DNA of 64,000 nt from Pararhodobacter sp. (GCF_034676545.1 NZ_JAUCBZ010000015.1:62001-126000), one strand, 5' to 3'. Shown: positions 17,214-26,578, counted from the first letter of the stretch. Notes: generated by a model not told the origin, from the sequence alone. Numbers and translations are program-made.

Positions 17214-19031
17214 CTAGCGGTGCCGCAAGGCCCGGTACACCCAGCGCGGGTACTCATGGTCAGGGTCCACGCCGCGCTCGGCACGACCAAAGCCCATCAG
17301 CCACGCCACGCACACCACCCAAAGCCACGCCAAACGCCCGGCCTTGCCACCCAGTTGCGCCCGCACCATCCGCAAAAACAGCGTGCCGCGCCAACCCGCA
17401 GGCAGGTCTGCGTCGTGACGTGCCGGAAGCGCGCGCGCCCAGATCGCGCAGGTCAACGGCGTCGCCGTCCCGGTTGGCGCTTGCGCCAGCGTGGCAACCG
17501 GCAAGCGCGTATAGCCCACGCGATCCGTGGCCAGGGCACTGAACAGCACCGCGCCCTGAACCGCGCAAAGGTCCATGTTTTTGCCGGCTAAAGCGGGGAT
17601 ACTCCGCAACAGGTCCGGCCGCATGATCCGATTGCCCAGCATTGGATACAGCCGCAGCGCCTGCTGCGCGCCCATCGGGATCAATGCGCCCAGAAACGGC
17701 AACTCGGCCAGGTCGCATCCTGCCACGCGGTTATCGACCCATCCGTCATGGAACCCGCCCCGGTCACGATCAAGGGCCGCAAAAGCCAGTGCCGCGCCGC
17801 TGTCCTCCAAGGTGTTCACAAGCCACATCAATCCATCCGGCACGGGCTGCTCGCCCGGCGCATAGATCACCACCGCCGCCCCCATGAGGCGGCCCTGCAG
17901 CGCGTCGATCTGCGCCAGATCGACCCGCTCGACAGGCTGCCCGCAGGCCAGATGCGCCGGAACCGCAACGTCAGGCGGGGCCAGCACCAACAGTTGGAAA
18001 TCGGCCATGCTTTGCTGCTCCAGGGCCTGCAATCCGCGCGCCAGCGCGTCGGGCTGCGCCGGGTCCGCCACCACAATCACCGACACCGGCGTTTTCCCCG
18101 CCAGCGCAAGCCCCAGCCCGCGGCTGATCGTCAGGTCGCCATGCGGCGTATAGGCAATGCCCCAAGCCTTGAAATGCGTGGTGATCGCCGCCAGGAACCG
18201 GCGCCGCCGCGCCCGATCCTTGACGACCAGCGCGCGCTCATGCACCAACCGCGTTGCCAGACGGGCAAACCCCGTCGCCGCATTGTCAAACCCGCCCCCC
18301 AGAACGAGGGGCCGCAGCCGCTCCAACACCGCGAATTGCTCGAACACGCGGTCGCTGTCGGTGCCGGTAATCTGCCCGTCACGGTCGCGCCGGTGGCGAT
18401 AGAGCGGCCGCGCCACATAGGCAAGCCGCGGATGGGCCGCCGCAAAGGCCCAATAGACCTCGTGATCCTCGTACCAACTGCCCTCGGGAAACCGCAGCGC
18501 CCCCCAGGCCGCGCGCCGAAAGAGCTTGTTCCAGGCCGAGGGAAAAACCTGCACCGCAGCGCAGGCATCCGACAGATCGAGGCTGCGATCCGCGCCCCAG
18601 GCCTCTGCCCCGTGCAGGGCGGTATGCGGCACCACCGCGCCGTCAGGATAGGTCAGATCAACGCCGCACGCCGCCCATGCCGTGCCCTCGCGCTCGATCG
18701 CGGCATGCAGCGCGCCCAGGAACGCCGGCGCAAGGGTATCATCGCCGTCCAGAAAGGTCAGAAACTGCCCGCGCGCCAGCGCCAGCCCGGTGTTGCGCGC
18801 GCCCGACAGCCCCATGTTACGCTGCTGGATCAGCCGGAATCGCGGGTCATCGCCCCAGGCCTGCGCCGCGATCTCGCCCGAGCCATCGCGTGAGCCATCG
18901 TCGATCACCAGGGCCTCGAAATCGGCAAAGCTCTGGGATTGCAGGCTCGCGATAGCCTCGGCGATGTGGTCCCGGACGTTATAGACTGCGACAATAACCG
19001 ACACAGCAGGAGGAGGAGAAATCACGGTCAT
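17214..19031 (-). CDS. Glycosyltransferase family 2 with long C-terminal extension
   Basis: A protein of about 605 residues. The N-terminal GT-A domain is clear: VSVIVAVYN, then ALVIDDGSRDGSGEI, RNMGLSGARNTGLA and FLTFLDGDDTL. The second half has a weaker repeat of the same fold (PVSVIVVADPAQPDALA), followed by a degenerate region with no obvious catalytic residues. The C-terminus has a hydrophobic segment (LAWLWVVCVAWLMGF) that may anchor it to the membrane. The ATG at 19031 is chosen because family homology begins there; an upstream GTG at 19133 would add 34 residues containing a CxxC pair but lacks a ribosome-binding site. It is the first gene of a minus-strand pair with the galectin/GT31 gene and is divergent from the sulfotransferase at 19157. 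Confidence 0.8.
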   Translation of the reverse strand: MTVISPPPAVSVIVAVYNVRDHIAEAIASLQSQSFADFEALVIDDGSRDGSGEIAAQAWGDDPRFRLIQQRNMGLSGARNTGLALARGQFLTFLDGDDTLAPAFLGALHAAIEREGTAWAACGVDLTYPDGAVVPHTALHGAEAWGADRSLDLSDACAAVQVFPSAWNKLFRRAAWGALRFPEGSWYEDHEVYWAFAAAHPRLAYVARPLYRHRRDRDGQITGTDSDRVFEQFAVLERLRPLVLGGGFDNAATGFARLATRLVHERALVVKDRARRRRFLAAITTHFKAWGIAYTPHGDLTISRGLGLALAGKTPVSVIVVADPAQPDALARGLQALEQQSMADFQLLVLAPPDVAVPAHLACGQPVERVDLAQIDALQGRLMGAAVVIYAPGEQPVPDGLMWLVNTLEDSGAALAFAALDRDRGGFHDGWVDNRVAGCDLAELPFLGALIPMGAQQALRLYPMLGNRIMRPDLLRSIPALAGKNMDLCAVQGAVLFSALATDRVGYTRLPVATLAQAPTGTATPLTCAIWARALPARHDADLPAGWRGTLFLRMVRAQLGGKAGRLAWLWVVCVAWLMGFGRAERGVDPDHEYPRWVYRALRHR

Positions 19032-19156
19032 GCCGCAGGTTTCGCACTCCCATGCATCGCCGTAAAGGCCCGTTTCGCGGCGCTGCATTTTGGGTTGGCA
19101 GGGGTCCGGGATGCGTATATCGGTAAAGGCCACGCTGACAATTGTAGCGACCCAAA

Positions 19157-19867
19157 ATGGTGCCGAAAATTTCTGATAAAACTCAGCAAATTGAAAAGTT
19201 CGTGTTTGTCGTCACTTACGGTCGCTCTGGCTCGACGCTGATGCAAAACCTCCTGAACTCGCTGGATGGGGCCTGCGTGCGGGGCGAAAATGCCCACGCG
19301 CTGGAACCCCTTGCGCTGGCTTGGAATACTGTTCTGAATAACCCAAATTTGCGCAGGATGCAGCGGCGCGATAGCCCCTCGCCGCCGACAATCCCTTGGT
19401 ATGGTGGCGAAAGAATAAACCCGGACCTTTATGGCCGCGCCTTGGCTGAGGTGTTTACCAATCAGATCCTGTCGCCGCCCGAGGGCACCCGGATCAGCGG
19501 TTTCAAAGAGATTCGCTGGGCCCAAAACCCCAAGAATTTCAACATCACACTCGATTTCGCCCGTACATTCTTCCCCAATGCGCGGTTCATTTTCAACACC
19601 CGCGATCATGGCGAGGTCACAAGGTCTGGCTGGTGGGTCACGACCCCGGAAGACACGGTACGCAGCCAATTGGTCAGCGCCGAGGCCCTCTTTGACGCCT
19701 ATCTGTCCAAGCATCCGGACAGCGGAATTCGCATGCATTATAACGATTACGTCCGAGACCATGACGCTCTGCGGCCGTTGTTTACCTTTCTGGACGAACC
19801 CTTCGATCCAGACTCAGTCGCCCGTGTCATGAGCCAGAAATTGGCTCACCTCAAAACAGAAGAATAG
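19157..19867 (+). CDS. Sulfotransferase-like protein, capsule locus copy 3
   Basis: A 236-residue protein with the N-terminal loop FVFVVTYGRSGSTLMQNLL, matching the RSGST form of the phosphosulfate-binding motif. A later FIFNTRDHGEVTRSGWW segment occupies the place of the 3'-phosphate-binding region. It is shorter than copies 1 and 2 and belongs to a different sulfotransferase subgroup. The next sulfotransferase-like gene begins six bases after its stop, so the two are very likely co-transcribed. Base composition is slightly more AT-rich than the neighbouring glycosyltransferases, hinting at separate acquisition. Substrate unknown; a polysaccharide of the locus is the natural candidate. Confidence 0.7.
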   Translation: MVPKISDKTQQIEKFVFVVTYGRSGSTLMQNLLNSLDGACVRGENAHALEPLALAWNTVLNNPNLRRMQRRDSPSPPTIPWYGGERINPDLYGRALAEVFTNQILSPPEGTRISGFKEIRWAQNPKNFNITLDFARTFFPNARFIFNTRDHGEVTRSGWWVTTPEDTVRSQLVSAEALFDAYLSKHPDSGIRMHYNDYVRDHDALRPLFTFLDEPFDPDSVARVMSQKLAHLKTEE

Positions 19868-19872
19868 CCCGA

Positions 19873-20520
19873 ATGCTGATAGGTGTAAGAAAACGGTTCG
19901 TCTTTGTCGCGAACACCAAAACCGCATCGACGTCGATTGACTCCGTGTTGTGCCTGCATGCCGAAATCATGCGGGCGGGATCGCCAGAACGCAAACACAT
20001 GAAGCTGGGGGCCATCGCGGCCGAGTATGGGTTTTTGTTCCGAAATCCCAAATTCAATTTCGACACGTTCTTCAAATTCGGCGTGATGCGCGAGCCGCTG
20101 TCCTGGATCAATTCCTGGTATCGGTATCGCCGGGGAAACAACGTCGATAGCCCGCTGCGCGCCGATATGACATTCGAAGAATTCTGGCACGCCCGCGACT
20201 GGAATACGCAGCGCGAAGGCGGCAAGAAATACCTGCAGAGCAATTTTTTTGTCGATGCCGAAGGCAAAAATCTGGCAGATGTGATCATCCCCTATGAGCG
20301 GATGAACGACTATATCCCCGAGATTTTCGCGGCCCTGAAAGTGTCAGGCACTTTGCCCCGTCAGAACGTCAGCGAGGTCCGCGAGACCCCGTTGCACTTG
20401 TCGCCCGAGCTGCGCGCCGAGATGCTGGATTTCTATGCGCCGGACTATGAGATCTACAATCAACTGGATCAAATAAACGCGGTCGGCATGGAGAAACTGC
20501 GGGAAATGACCCAAAAGTAG
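19873..20520 (+). CDS. Sulfotransferase-2-family-like protein, capsule locus copy 4
   Basis: A 215-residue protein starting with a basic segment then FVFVANTKTASTSIDSVL, the form of phosphosulfate loop seen in the Sulfotransfer_2 family of carbohydrate sulfotransferases. It continues with FFKFGVMREPLSWINSWYRYR, the matching 3'-phosphate-binding helix containing the family-typical Arg and Ser. A conserved-looking IIPYERMNDYIPEIF segment follows. It is the second gene of a two-gene plus-strand unit and is followed by a strong hairpin terminator. Its codon use is somewhat less GC-biased than the core genes. It probably transfers sulfate to a sugar hydroxyl. Confidence 0.75.
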   Translation: MLIGVRKRFVFVANTKTASTSIDSVLCLHAEIMRAGSPERKHMKLGAIAAEYGFLFRNPKFNFDTFFKFGVMREPLSWINSWYRYRRGNNVDSPLRADMTFEEFWHARDWNTQREGGKKYLQSNFFVDAEGKNLADVIIPYERMNDYIPEIFAALKVSGTLPRQNVSEVRETPLHLSPELRAEMLDFYAPDYEIYNQLDQINAVGMEKLREMTQK

Positions 20521-20530
20521 GGCCAAAACG

Positions 20531-20565
20531 AAAACGGGCCGCCGTCGCAGGCAGCCCGTTTCCCT
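20531..20565. terminator. Bidirectional rho-independent terminator between sulfotransferase 4 and asd
   Basis: An inverted repeat AAACGGGC...GCCCGTTT (arms near 20532-20539 and 20554-20561), with inner GCC/GGC pairing around a small loop, is flanked by A-rich sequence on the left and T-rich sequence on the right. It lies in the 62-base gap between two convergent genes, so it can end transcription from both sides. Confidence 0.8.
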
Positions 20566-20582
20566 TTGCCTTTGGTTGGCGC

Positions 20583-21605
20583 TTAGCCCTTTTTCAGGCA
20601 GCGCTGCCCCAGAACTTCGGCGATCTGCACCGCATTCAGCGCAGCACCCTTGCGCAGGTTGTCCGACACGCACCACAGGTTGATGCCGTTCTCGATGGTC
20701 GAATCCTGACGGATACGGCTGATATAGGTGGCATAATCGCCGACGCATTCGATCGGCGTGATGTAACCGCCGGCCTCGCGCTTGTCGACAACCATGATGC
20801 CGGGGGCCTCGCGCAGGATCTCGCGGGCCTCATCCTCGGCCAGGAAATCCTCGAACTCGATGTTGATCGACTCCGAGTGCCCCACGAACACCGGCACCCG
20901 CACGCAGGTCGCGGTGACCTTGATCGCCGGGTCCAGGATTTTCTTGGTCTCGGCAACCATTTTCCATTCTTCCTTGGTATCGCCGGAATCCAGGAACACG
21001 TCGATATGCGGGATCACGTTGAAGGCGATCTGCTTGGGGTAGACCGAGGGCGCAACCTCTTGACCCGGCACGAAAATGCCCTTGGTCTGGTTCCACAGCT
21101 CGTCAATCGCCTCCTTGCCGGTGCCGGACACGGATTGATAGGTGCTCACCACCACGCGCTTGATGCGCGCCCGGTCATGCAATGGCTTGAGTGCCACAAC
21201 CATCTGCGCGGTCGAGCAATTCGGGTTGGCGATGATCATCTTCTTTTGATAGCCCAGCACCGCATCCGCGTTCACCTCGGGCACGATCAGCGGCACATCG
21301 GGGTCATAGCGATACAGCGACGAGTTATCGATCACCACGCAGCCCGACGCGGCCGCTTTGGGCGCGTAAATCTTGGTCGCCTCAGAGCCAACCGCGAACA
21401 AGGCAATATCCCAGCCGGTGAAATCGAACTGCTCCAGATCCTTGCATTTCAGTGTTTTATCACCAAAGCTGATTTCAGTCCCAAGGCTGCGACGTGACGC
21501 CAAAGCGGCGATCTCGTCGACAGGGAACTCCCGTTCAGCAAGAATGTTCAGAATTTCGCGACCCACGTTGCCCGTGGCGCCCACTACGACAATCCGATAA
21601 CCCAT
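20583..21605 (-). CDS. asd: Aspartate-semialdehyde dehydrogenase
   Basis: A 340-residue enzyme that reduces beta-aspartyl phosphate with NADPH to aspartate semialdehyde, feeding lysine/diaminopimelate, threonine and methionine synthesis. The N-terminal nucleotide-binding motif is VVVGATGNVGREIL. The active-site cysteine is C130 in NPNCSTAQ, preceded by IVPEVN, and TYQSVSGTGKEAIDEL follows. Length matches the family. The ATG at 21605 is chosen because GGAGA lies eight bases upstream and homology starts there, although the frame is open further upstream. This is a single housekeeping gene embedded in the polysaccharide region, bounded by a terminator downstream. Confidence 0.95.
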   Translation of the reverse strand: MGYRIVVVGATGNVGREILNILAEREFPVDEIAALASRRSLGTEISFGDKTLKCKDLEQFDFTGWDIALFAVGSEATKIYAPKAAASGCVVIDNSSLYRYDPDVPLIVPEVNADAVLGYQKKMIIANPNCSTAQMVVALKPLHDRARIKRVVVSTYQSVSGTGKEAIDELWNQTKGIFVPGQEVAPSVYPKQIAFNVIPHIDVFLDSGDTKEEWKMVAETKKILDPAIKVTATCVRVPVFVGHSESINIEFEDFLAEDEAREILREAPGIMVVDKREAGGYITPIECVGDYATYISRIRQDSTIENGINLWCVSDNLRKGAALNAVQIAEVLGQRCLKKG

Positions 21606-21714
21606 GAGGATATCTCCAAACAACCGCCCCATCTCATCAGGGACGCCGCCGTATATCGTGCGCACAGCGCAAGGAAAAGCACGAAACGACCGCCCCCGGG
21701 CAATCGGCGAACGC

Positions 21715-22617
21715 CTAGGGATTCGCGGCACCAATCCGGTCCAGAAACGCCAGAACCGTGCGATCCTCGACGGTGTCGGCCTCGATGGCGTCGACGATGC
21801 GCATCACCCGGCGCGCGTGTTTTTCGGCCTCGACGTCCGAAATCGCGCCGCCCTTGATCTTGGCCTGCAATTCGGCATCCGAGCGCGTGTAATAATGGTT
21901 CAGTTGCAGCCGCTCGCGCGAGGCAAAATCGGGGTTCTTGCGGTCCTTGTGTGCCGCAGGTCGGCCGGCATCATTGACGCCCTCATTCTTGCCATCCACA
22001 CCAAAGCCATGCACGCCGATTTCCGTCAACCGCGCCGGATCAACGAGACATTTGAAATTCAGCCCGTGGCGCAGCGCGAACGGGTCTGCCGCCCGCTGCA
22101 GATAATTGCGCAAGACCGCACCATCGGTCGGCTGGGTATTGCCGCAGCGCCCGAACATCTGCCACGGCAACGAGACATGCGCGTGCGCGTCCAACCCCTC
22201 CAGCGCCTCGGGGATCGAGCGGGCGGTCACCGGAACCAGAAACTCATCGACATCAATGAACGCCAACCAGCGGAAATCGGCGCCGAAATTCACCGCCGCA
22301 TGGGCATAGGCCAACACCTGATTGTGAATCTCGCGGCCTCGTTGCGTGCGAAACCGCTTCTGCGCCCAGGGCACGACCGTCACGGCATCCGCGGGCAGCG
22401 CGGCGCGCAGGACCTCGGCGGTGCCATCGGTGCTGGCGTTGTCATACACAAAGACATGGCGCACCCCGGCACGGTGATGAAACTGCGCCCATTCGGTGAT
22501 GTGGCGCGCCTCGTTCTTGGCGATCAGGACAATCGCCACGCCCGATCGCCCCGGCGCGGGGATCGGTGGCGTGATGCGCAACCGGCTGATTGCGCGCAAG
22601 AAAAACGAAAGTGCCAT
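21715..22617 (-). CDS. Glycosyltransferase family 2-type (Glyco_tranf_2_4/GT92-like)
   Basis: A 300-residue protein with the motifs GVAIVLIAKNEARHITEW near residue 26, FVYDNASTDGT near ~56 and FIDVDEFLVP near ~118. The last corresponds to the metal-binding DxD of the GT92/DUF23-like class. The same domain type forms the C-terminal part of the giant protein at 12975-17135, so the locus has two members of this class. A short N-terminal segment precedes the GT-A domain with no clear transmembrane helix. The KpsS-like gene lies 59 bases upstream on the same strand and asd 109 bases downstream. It likely adds one residue to the capsule or its linker. Confidence 0.78.
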   Translation of the reverse strand: MALSFFLRAISRLRITPPIPAPGRSGVAIVLIAKNEARHITEWAQFHHRAGVRHVFVYDNASTDGTAEVLRAALPADAVTVVPWAQKRFRTQRGREIHNQVLAYAHAAVNFGADFRWLAFIDVDEFLVPVTARSIPEALEGLDAHAHVSLPWQMFGRCGNTQPTDGAVLRNYLQRAADPFALRHGLNFKCLVDPARLTEIGVHGFGVDGKNEGVNDAGRPAAHKDRKNPDFASRERLQLNHYYTRSDAELQAKIKGGAISDVEAEKHARRVMRIVDAIEADTVEDRTVLAFLDRIGAANP

Positions 22618-22676
22618 GCGATCTCATGTGCCACAGGGTTTCAGATGATGTCGCGAACAGGCACGCTTGGCAACGC

Positions 22677-23804
22677 CTATCCGGGCAGGCCACGCGCCTG
22701 TGCCAATTTTGCGGCAAAGGCGGCCTTGTCGAACCTCGGTGGCTGGCCCTTGGACCATTCGAACACCGGGTAATAGACCTGATCCAGCCAGTTCATGACC
22801 TGCGCCCGAAACCGTGCGTCAAAGCGCAGTTCCTGCGGCGCGGCAAACAAATCCTCCAACTCGGCTTGCCCGGCCGCCGGGGTCACCAATCCGGGCAGCG
22901 CCCAGAACGCGCGCCCCAAGGACACCACCGGCTTGTCGTGGAAAAACGCCTGCAATCCCATTGAGGAATTCAGCGTGACGACCCCACGGCTGGCGGCGAT
23001 CTGCGCGAAACTGTCGCTGGCATTGTCCAGCACAACGCGCCCTGCCCGCAGCAGCGGCTCAATCAGCGGCTGCAACGAGTGTCGCGCGCTGGGGTGCTCC
23101 TTGAGGCGCAGGTGCCACCCGTCGGGCAGGTGGTTTGCTGCATGGCCAAGCGCGGCGACAAAGCCCACCATATCGCCGCACCAGCCCGAGAACAGCGTCA
23201 CCTGGCTGTCATCGGGCACCTGCAACGGGCAAAACAGGAATGGCGTGTCAGGGAGCGCGTCCGAGCCCTGCCCAACATCGCTGCGACGGCTGGGCCGCGC
23301 GGTCATGCCCTGCCCGACCGCGCGCCAACCGTCGCCGTTGCGCTGCGCGTCCTGTCCCGCCCAGGCGGCATAGAACGCGGGGTCCTGTGGCACGCTGCTT
23401 TGTGCGTTCACGCCGTTCGGGTCCAGCGTGACGCGGCCCGGAAAAGGGGCCAGCTCGGCATAAAGCACCCCCGCCCCGGCATCGCGCGCGCCTTGCAAGA
23501 ACGCGCCACGCGACCCGCCCAGCCCGTTCCACGCGACGGCCAGTCGATCCGGGTGCCGCGCAAAGTATCGCCGCGCGCCATTGTATTGACCGCGCACCAG
23601 CCAGTGTTTCAGCGCCTTCGCCACCCGGCCCGCCGGCTGTTTCTTGGCGCGACTCAAGGCGGCGGTGACCCGGCCCTCGGTCTCGGGGAAATCGCGATAG
23701 GACACCATCGGCAGGCGCAGCCGGTGCCCGCCGCCGTCCATCTGCGCCAAGGCGGCAAAAAGCGCCTCCTTGCGGGCGTTGAATTCGGCGGGATAGGTGA
23801 TCAT
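22677..23804 (-). CDS. Capsular polysaccharide synthesis/export protein (KpsS/KpsC-like)
   Basis: A 375-residue protein of the Caps_synth type. Visible features are LFCPLQVPDDSQVTLFSGW, LRLKEHPSARHSL near ~240 and GVVTLNSSMGLQAFFHDKPVVSLG near ~280, the last two being typical of the Kdo-transferase-like domain of KpsS, KpsC and LipB proteins. In E. coli these build the poly-Kdo linker that joins capsule to its lipid anchor. Only one such protein is seen here, in one-domain form. The ATG at 23804 with GAGGGA nine bases upstream is preferred over an open-frame start 51 bases earlier. It lies 13 bases downstream of the frame-disrupted MFS gene on the same strand. Its presence together with KpsMTE supports an ABC-dependent, lipid-anchored capsule. 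Confidence 0.8.
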   Translation of the reverse strand: MITYPAEFNARKEALFAALAQMDGGGHRLRLPMVSYRDFPETEGRVTAALSRAKKQPAGRVAKALKHWLVRGQYNGARRYFARHPDRLAVAWNGLGGSRGAFLQGARDAGAGVLYAELAPFPGRVTLDPNGVNAQSSVPQDPAFYAAWAGQDAQRNGDGWRAVGQGMTARPSRRSDVGQGSDALPDTPFLFCPLQVPDDSQVTLFSGWCGDMVGFVAALGHAANHLPDGWHLRLKEHPSARHSLQPLIEPLLRAGRVVLDNASDSFAQIAASRGVVTLNSSMGLQAFFHDKPVVSLGRAFWALPGLVTPAAGQAELEDLFAAPQELRFDARFRAQVMNWLDQVYYPVFEWSKGQPPRFDKAAFAAKLAQARGLPG

Positions 23805-23817
23805 GCGCAATGGTCCC

Positions 23818-24997
23818 TCAGTCGGTGCGGTCCTGACTGAACAGGTAAATGGCACAACCGATCAGCATAAGCACGCCGAACATCAGGAAAATCGCCTGAT
23901 AGGGGGCCTCGGGCGGGATCGGCGCCACGCTGCCATGCACCCGCGCCGAAACCGACTGCATGACGCCCACACCGCCGATGCCGAACAGGTTCATCAAGGT
24001 CACGCCACGGCCCAGCGTCTTGGGCGGCATGAAGCTGCGGCCATGCGCCATCAGCAGCGGGAACGACGCCCCGAACAGGCCCACCGCCGCCAACAGCAGC
24101 GTCGAGGTCCAATAGCCCGACGCCGGCGCGGCCCAGAGCGCCAACATCGCAGAGGCACACATCAGGTTGCCGCCCAGCACCACCCATTTGCGCGTCCTGA
24201 ACAGCCGATCCAGCGGGCCATAGGTGAACGACCCCACCACCATCGCCATCGCCATGACCAGCGTCACCCAGCCGATGCTGATCGCATTCGCGCCGTAGAC
24301 ATCCGCGAAATACGGCCCCGCCCACAACCCGCGCATACCGGCGGCGGGCACATAGTTGACCGCCATCAGCGGGAAAATCAGCCACAGCGCCCGTATTTTC
24401 AGAATATCCAGCAACGAGCCCTTGCCGGTGCCGGTATCCTCGACGGCGGGCGGGTCCTGCACGAAGCGAAACAGCGCCAGGGCGACGATCACGGTGACCA
24501 GCGCCAGCGCGCCGACGGTTTGCCGCCAGCCGAATGTCTCGGCGGCCCAGGCCAGCGGAAAGGCTCCGGCCAGGTTGCCCAGCGTGCCGAAGCCGATGAT
24601 CGCCCCGGCCAGTGTGGCAAACACCGCCGCCGGGTACATGCGGCCAAAGATGTAATAGGCGGCCATCAACACCGGCGAACAGCCGATGCCGATCAGGATC
24701 ATCGCCAGATGAATATGCATCGGGCCTTGCGCCAGGGCGAACAGCAGCGCGCCGCCCCCCCCCCGCCACGCCCAGCAGCCACGCCGCCGTGCGCCGCGGG
24801 CCCAGCGTATCCAGCGCCCAGCCAACCGGGATCTGCATGGCTGCAAAGGTCAGGAACCAAAGCCCCGAGGACACCGCCAGATTCTCGGGCAGCGCGCCGA
24901 TTTCGGCCCCCAGCACCGGGCTGAGGACCGCCAGGAACGCGCGGTAAAACTGGCTGAGCACATAGGCGATCACCAGAAAGAAGATCCCGAGTTTCAT
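23818..24997 (-). pseudogene. MFS transporter, frame disrupted at a ten-base G tract
   Basis: The N-terminal part (from the ATG at 24997, AGGAACG upstream) reads KLGIFFLVIAYVLSQFYRAF and ends in LLGVAGG. The rest, starting GALLFALAQGPMHIHLAMIL, is in another frame. The junction is a run of ten C on the plus strand (24755-24764), that is, ten G in the coding strand; nine would restore a 392-residue protein with about 12 transmembrane helices. The first loop has the MFS-type motif DTLGPRRTAAW. The substrate cannot be predicted. The homopolymer could be a sequencing error, a real mutation or a phase-variable tract. It is divergent from the MFS gene at 25132. Confidence 0.8.
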
Positions 24998-25131
24998 GGG
25001 CTGTCGTTCCTGCATCTGTTAAGTGTTGCGCGACTTTCGCCCAAAATCGCCGCCACGTCCAGCGGCTTCCAACGACGCGCGCACCGGCAATTGGTCTTGC
25101 AATCCGGGGCCCGATGCCATGTCATCACGCC

Positions 25132-26403
25132 ATGACACAAAACATCCGCGCGGTTCTGTCTTCGGTGAAATCCCTGCTTGGCGGCACCGCTGCCTTCATG
25201 CTGGGCAACAGTCTGCTGGGCGTCGTTTTGCCGCTGCGCATGGAGGCGGCGAATTACCCCGTGGCGCTGACCGGGGCTGTCATGGCCGCCTATTATCTGG
25301 GGTTGGCGCTTGGCGGGTTGCGCGCCAAACATGTGTTTTTCCGCATCGGCCATATCCGCGCCTTTGCCGTGTTCGCCGCGCTCACCGCGGCAACCACCCT
25401 CGCCTATGCGGCGTTCTTCCATCCCGTCGCGTGGATACTCTTTCGCGTTATCAACGGGTTCTGCATCGCTGGCATGACCGCCGGCATCGAGAGTTGGCTC
25501 AACACCCGCGCCAGCAATGAGACACGCGGTCGGGTGCTCAGTTTCTACATGCTGACCTTCTACATCGCCATCGCGACCGGACAAACCATGGTCAATCTGG
25601 CCGATGTCGCCGGGCCCGACCTGTTCATGCTCGCCGCCGCCATGATCGGCCTGTCGCTGATCCCCATCGCCATGACCAGCCTTGGCGAGCCGAACCTCAG
25701 CAACAGTGGGGTGCTGCGCGTGCGCGATCTTTTTGCCGCCTCCAAGGTCGGCGTTGTCGGGGCCGCCGTCGCCGGTCTGATGGTTGGCTCGTTCTATGCG
25801 CTGGGCATCGTTTTCGCGCGCCGCATCGGGCTTGGCGTCTCCGAGGCCGCCCTGTTCATGAGCGTCGTGGTGCTGGGCGGGTTGATCGCCCAGCTTCCGA
25901 TCGGCGTGCTGGCGGATCGCTATGATCGCCGCCTTGTCATGGCGGGGACGCTTCTGGCCGTCGGGGCGGCGTGGGGCACACTCGCCAGCTTTGTCGCGTC
26001 CGGCTTGCCATTTTTCGCCTTGCTGATTGTCGCCGGGGCGTTTGGCGGCGCGATGAGCAGCGTTTATCCGCTTTGCGTCGCACAAACCTTTGACCGGCTG
26101 GAACGGCGGTTTTACATCGCCGCCTCGGGGCGCTTGCTGATGGTCTATTCCGTCGGCGCGACACTGGGCCCGCTGCTGGCCTCGGCGCTCATGTCGGCCT
26201 TTGGCCCCTCCAGCTTTTTCCTGTTCGAATCCGGCGTGGCAATCCTCTATGCACTCTTTGTCTTGTACCGCGTGCGCACCGCGCCCTGCGTGCCCGAAGA
26301 TCAGCGCGAGAAATATGTGCCTCTGCCGGACGTGACACCGGTGGCAATGGCGCTCGATCCGCGCACCGACCCCAAAGAGCAGCACGAGGCAGCCACTGCC
26401 TGA
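25132..26403 (+). CDS. MFS transporter (YcaD-like)
   Basis: A 423-residue membrane protein with 12 predicted transmembrane helices. The MFS motif between helices 2 and 3 is degenerate (GGLRAKHVFFRIGHIRAF), and a second copy, GVLADRYDRRLVMAG, follows helix 8. The arrangement resembles the YcaD group, which probably exports small molecules; no substrate is established. Another ATG lies six codons upstream at 25114; 25132 is chosen because family proteins start near TQNIRAVLSSVKSL. It is divergent from the frame-disrupted MFS gene across a 134-base gap that carries both promoters. Confidence 0.82.
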   Translation: MTQNIRAVLSSVKSLLGGTAAFMLGNSLLGVVLPLRMEAANYPVALTGAVMAAYYLGLALGGLRAKHVFFRIGHIRAFAVFAALTAATTLAYAAFFHPVAWILFRVINGFCIAGMTAGIESWLNTRASNETRGRVLSFYMLTFYIAIATGQTMVNLADVAGPDLFMLAAAMIGLSLIPIAMTSLGEPNLSNSGVLRVRDLFAASKVGVVGAAVAGLMVGSFYALGIVFARRIGLGVSEAALFMSVVVLGGLIAQLPIGVLADRYDRRLVMAGTLLAVGAAWGTLASFVASGLPFFALLIVAGAFGGAMSSVYPLCVAQTFDRLERRFYIAASGRLLMVYSVGATLGPLLASALMSAFGPSSFFLFESGVAILYALFVLYRVRTAPCVPEDQREKYVPLPDVTPVAMALDPRTDPKEQHEAATA

Positions 26404-26578
26404 CAGGGCACGCCGCTTGAAAACCGCGTCCGGGCCTTTTACGATGCCCGGGTCAAACCGAGGGGGGAAATGACAATGGACAAGCGCCACCGGTAATCCG
26501 GCAAACCGCTTTTCACAGGCACCGCGCGTCACCGACGACCGGTGTTTGCTCTGCATTTTCCAACCCCAAGGACGACAC

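Noticed and set aside
19032..19133. N-terminal extension of the GT2 gene with a CxxC pair
   Set aside because: Starts at a GTG without ribosome-binding site and lies in the promoter region of the divergent sulfotransferase; family proteins begin near 19031.
26470..26496. Eight-codon frame MTMDKRHR with a strong GGGGGG before it
   Set aside because: Too short, no regulatory codon pattern or attenuator hairpin after it, and no conserved downstream link to the SDR gene.
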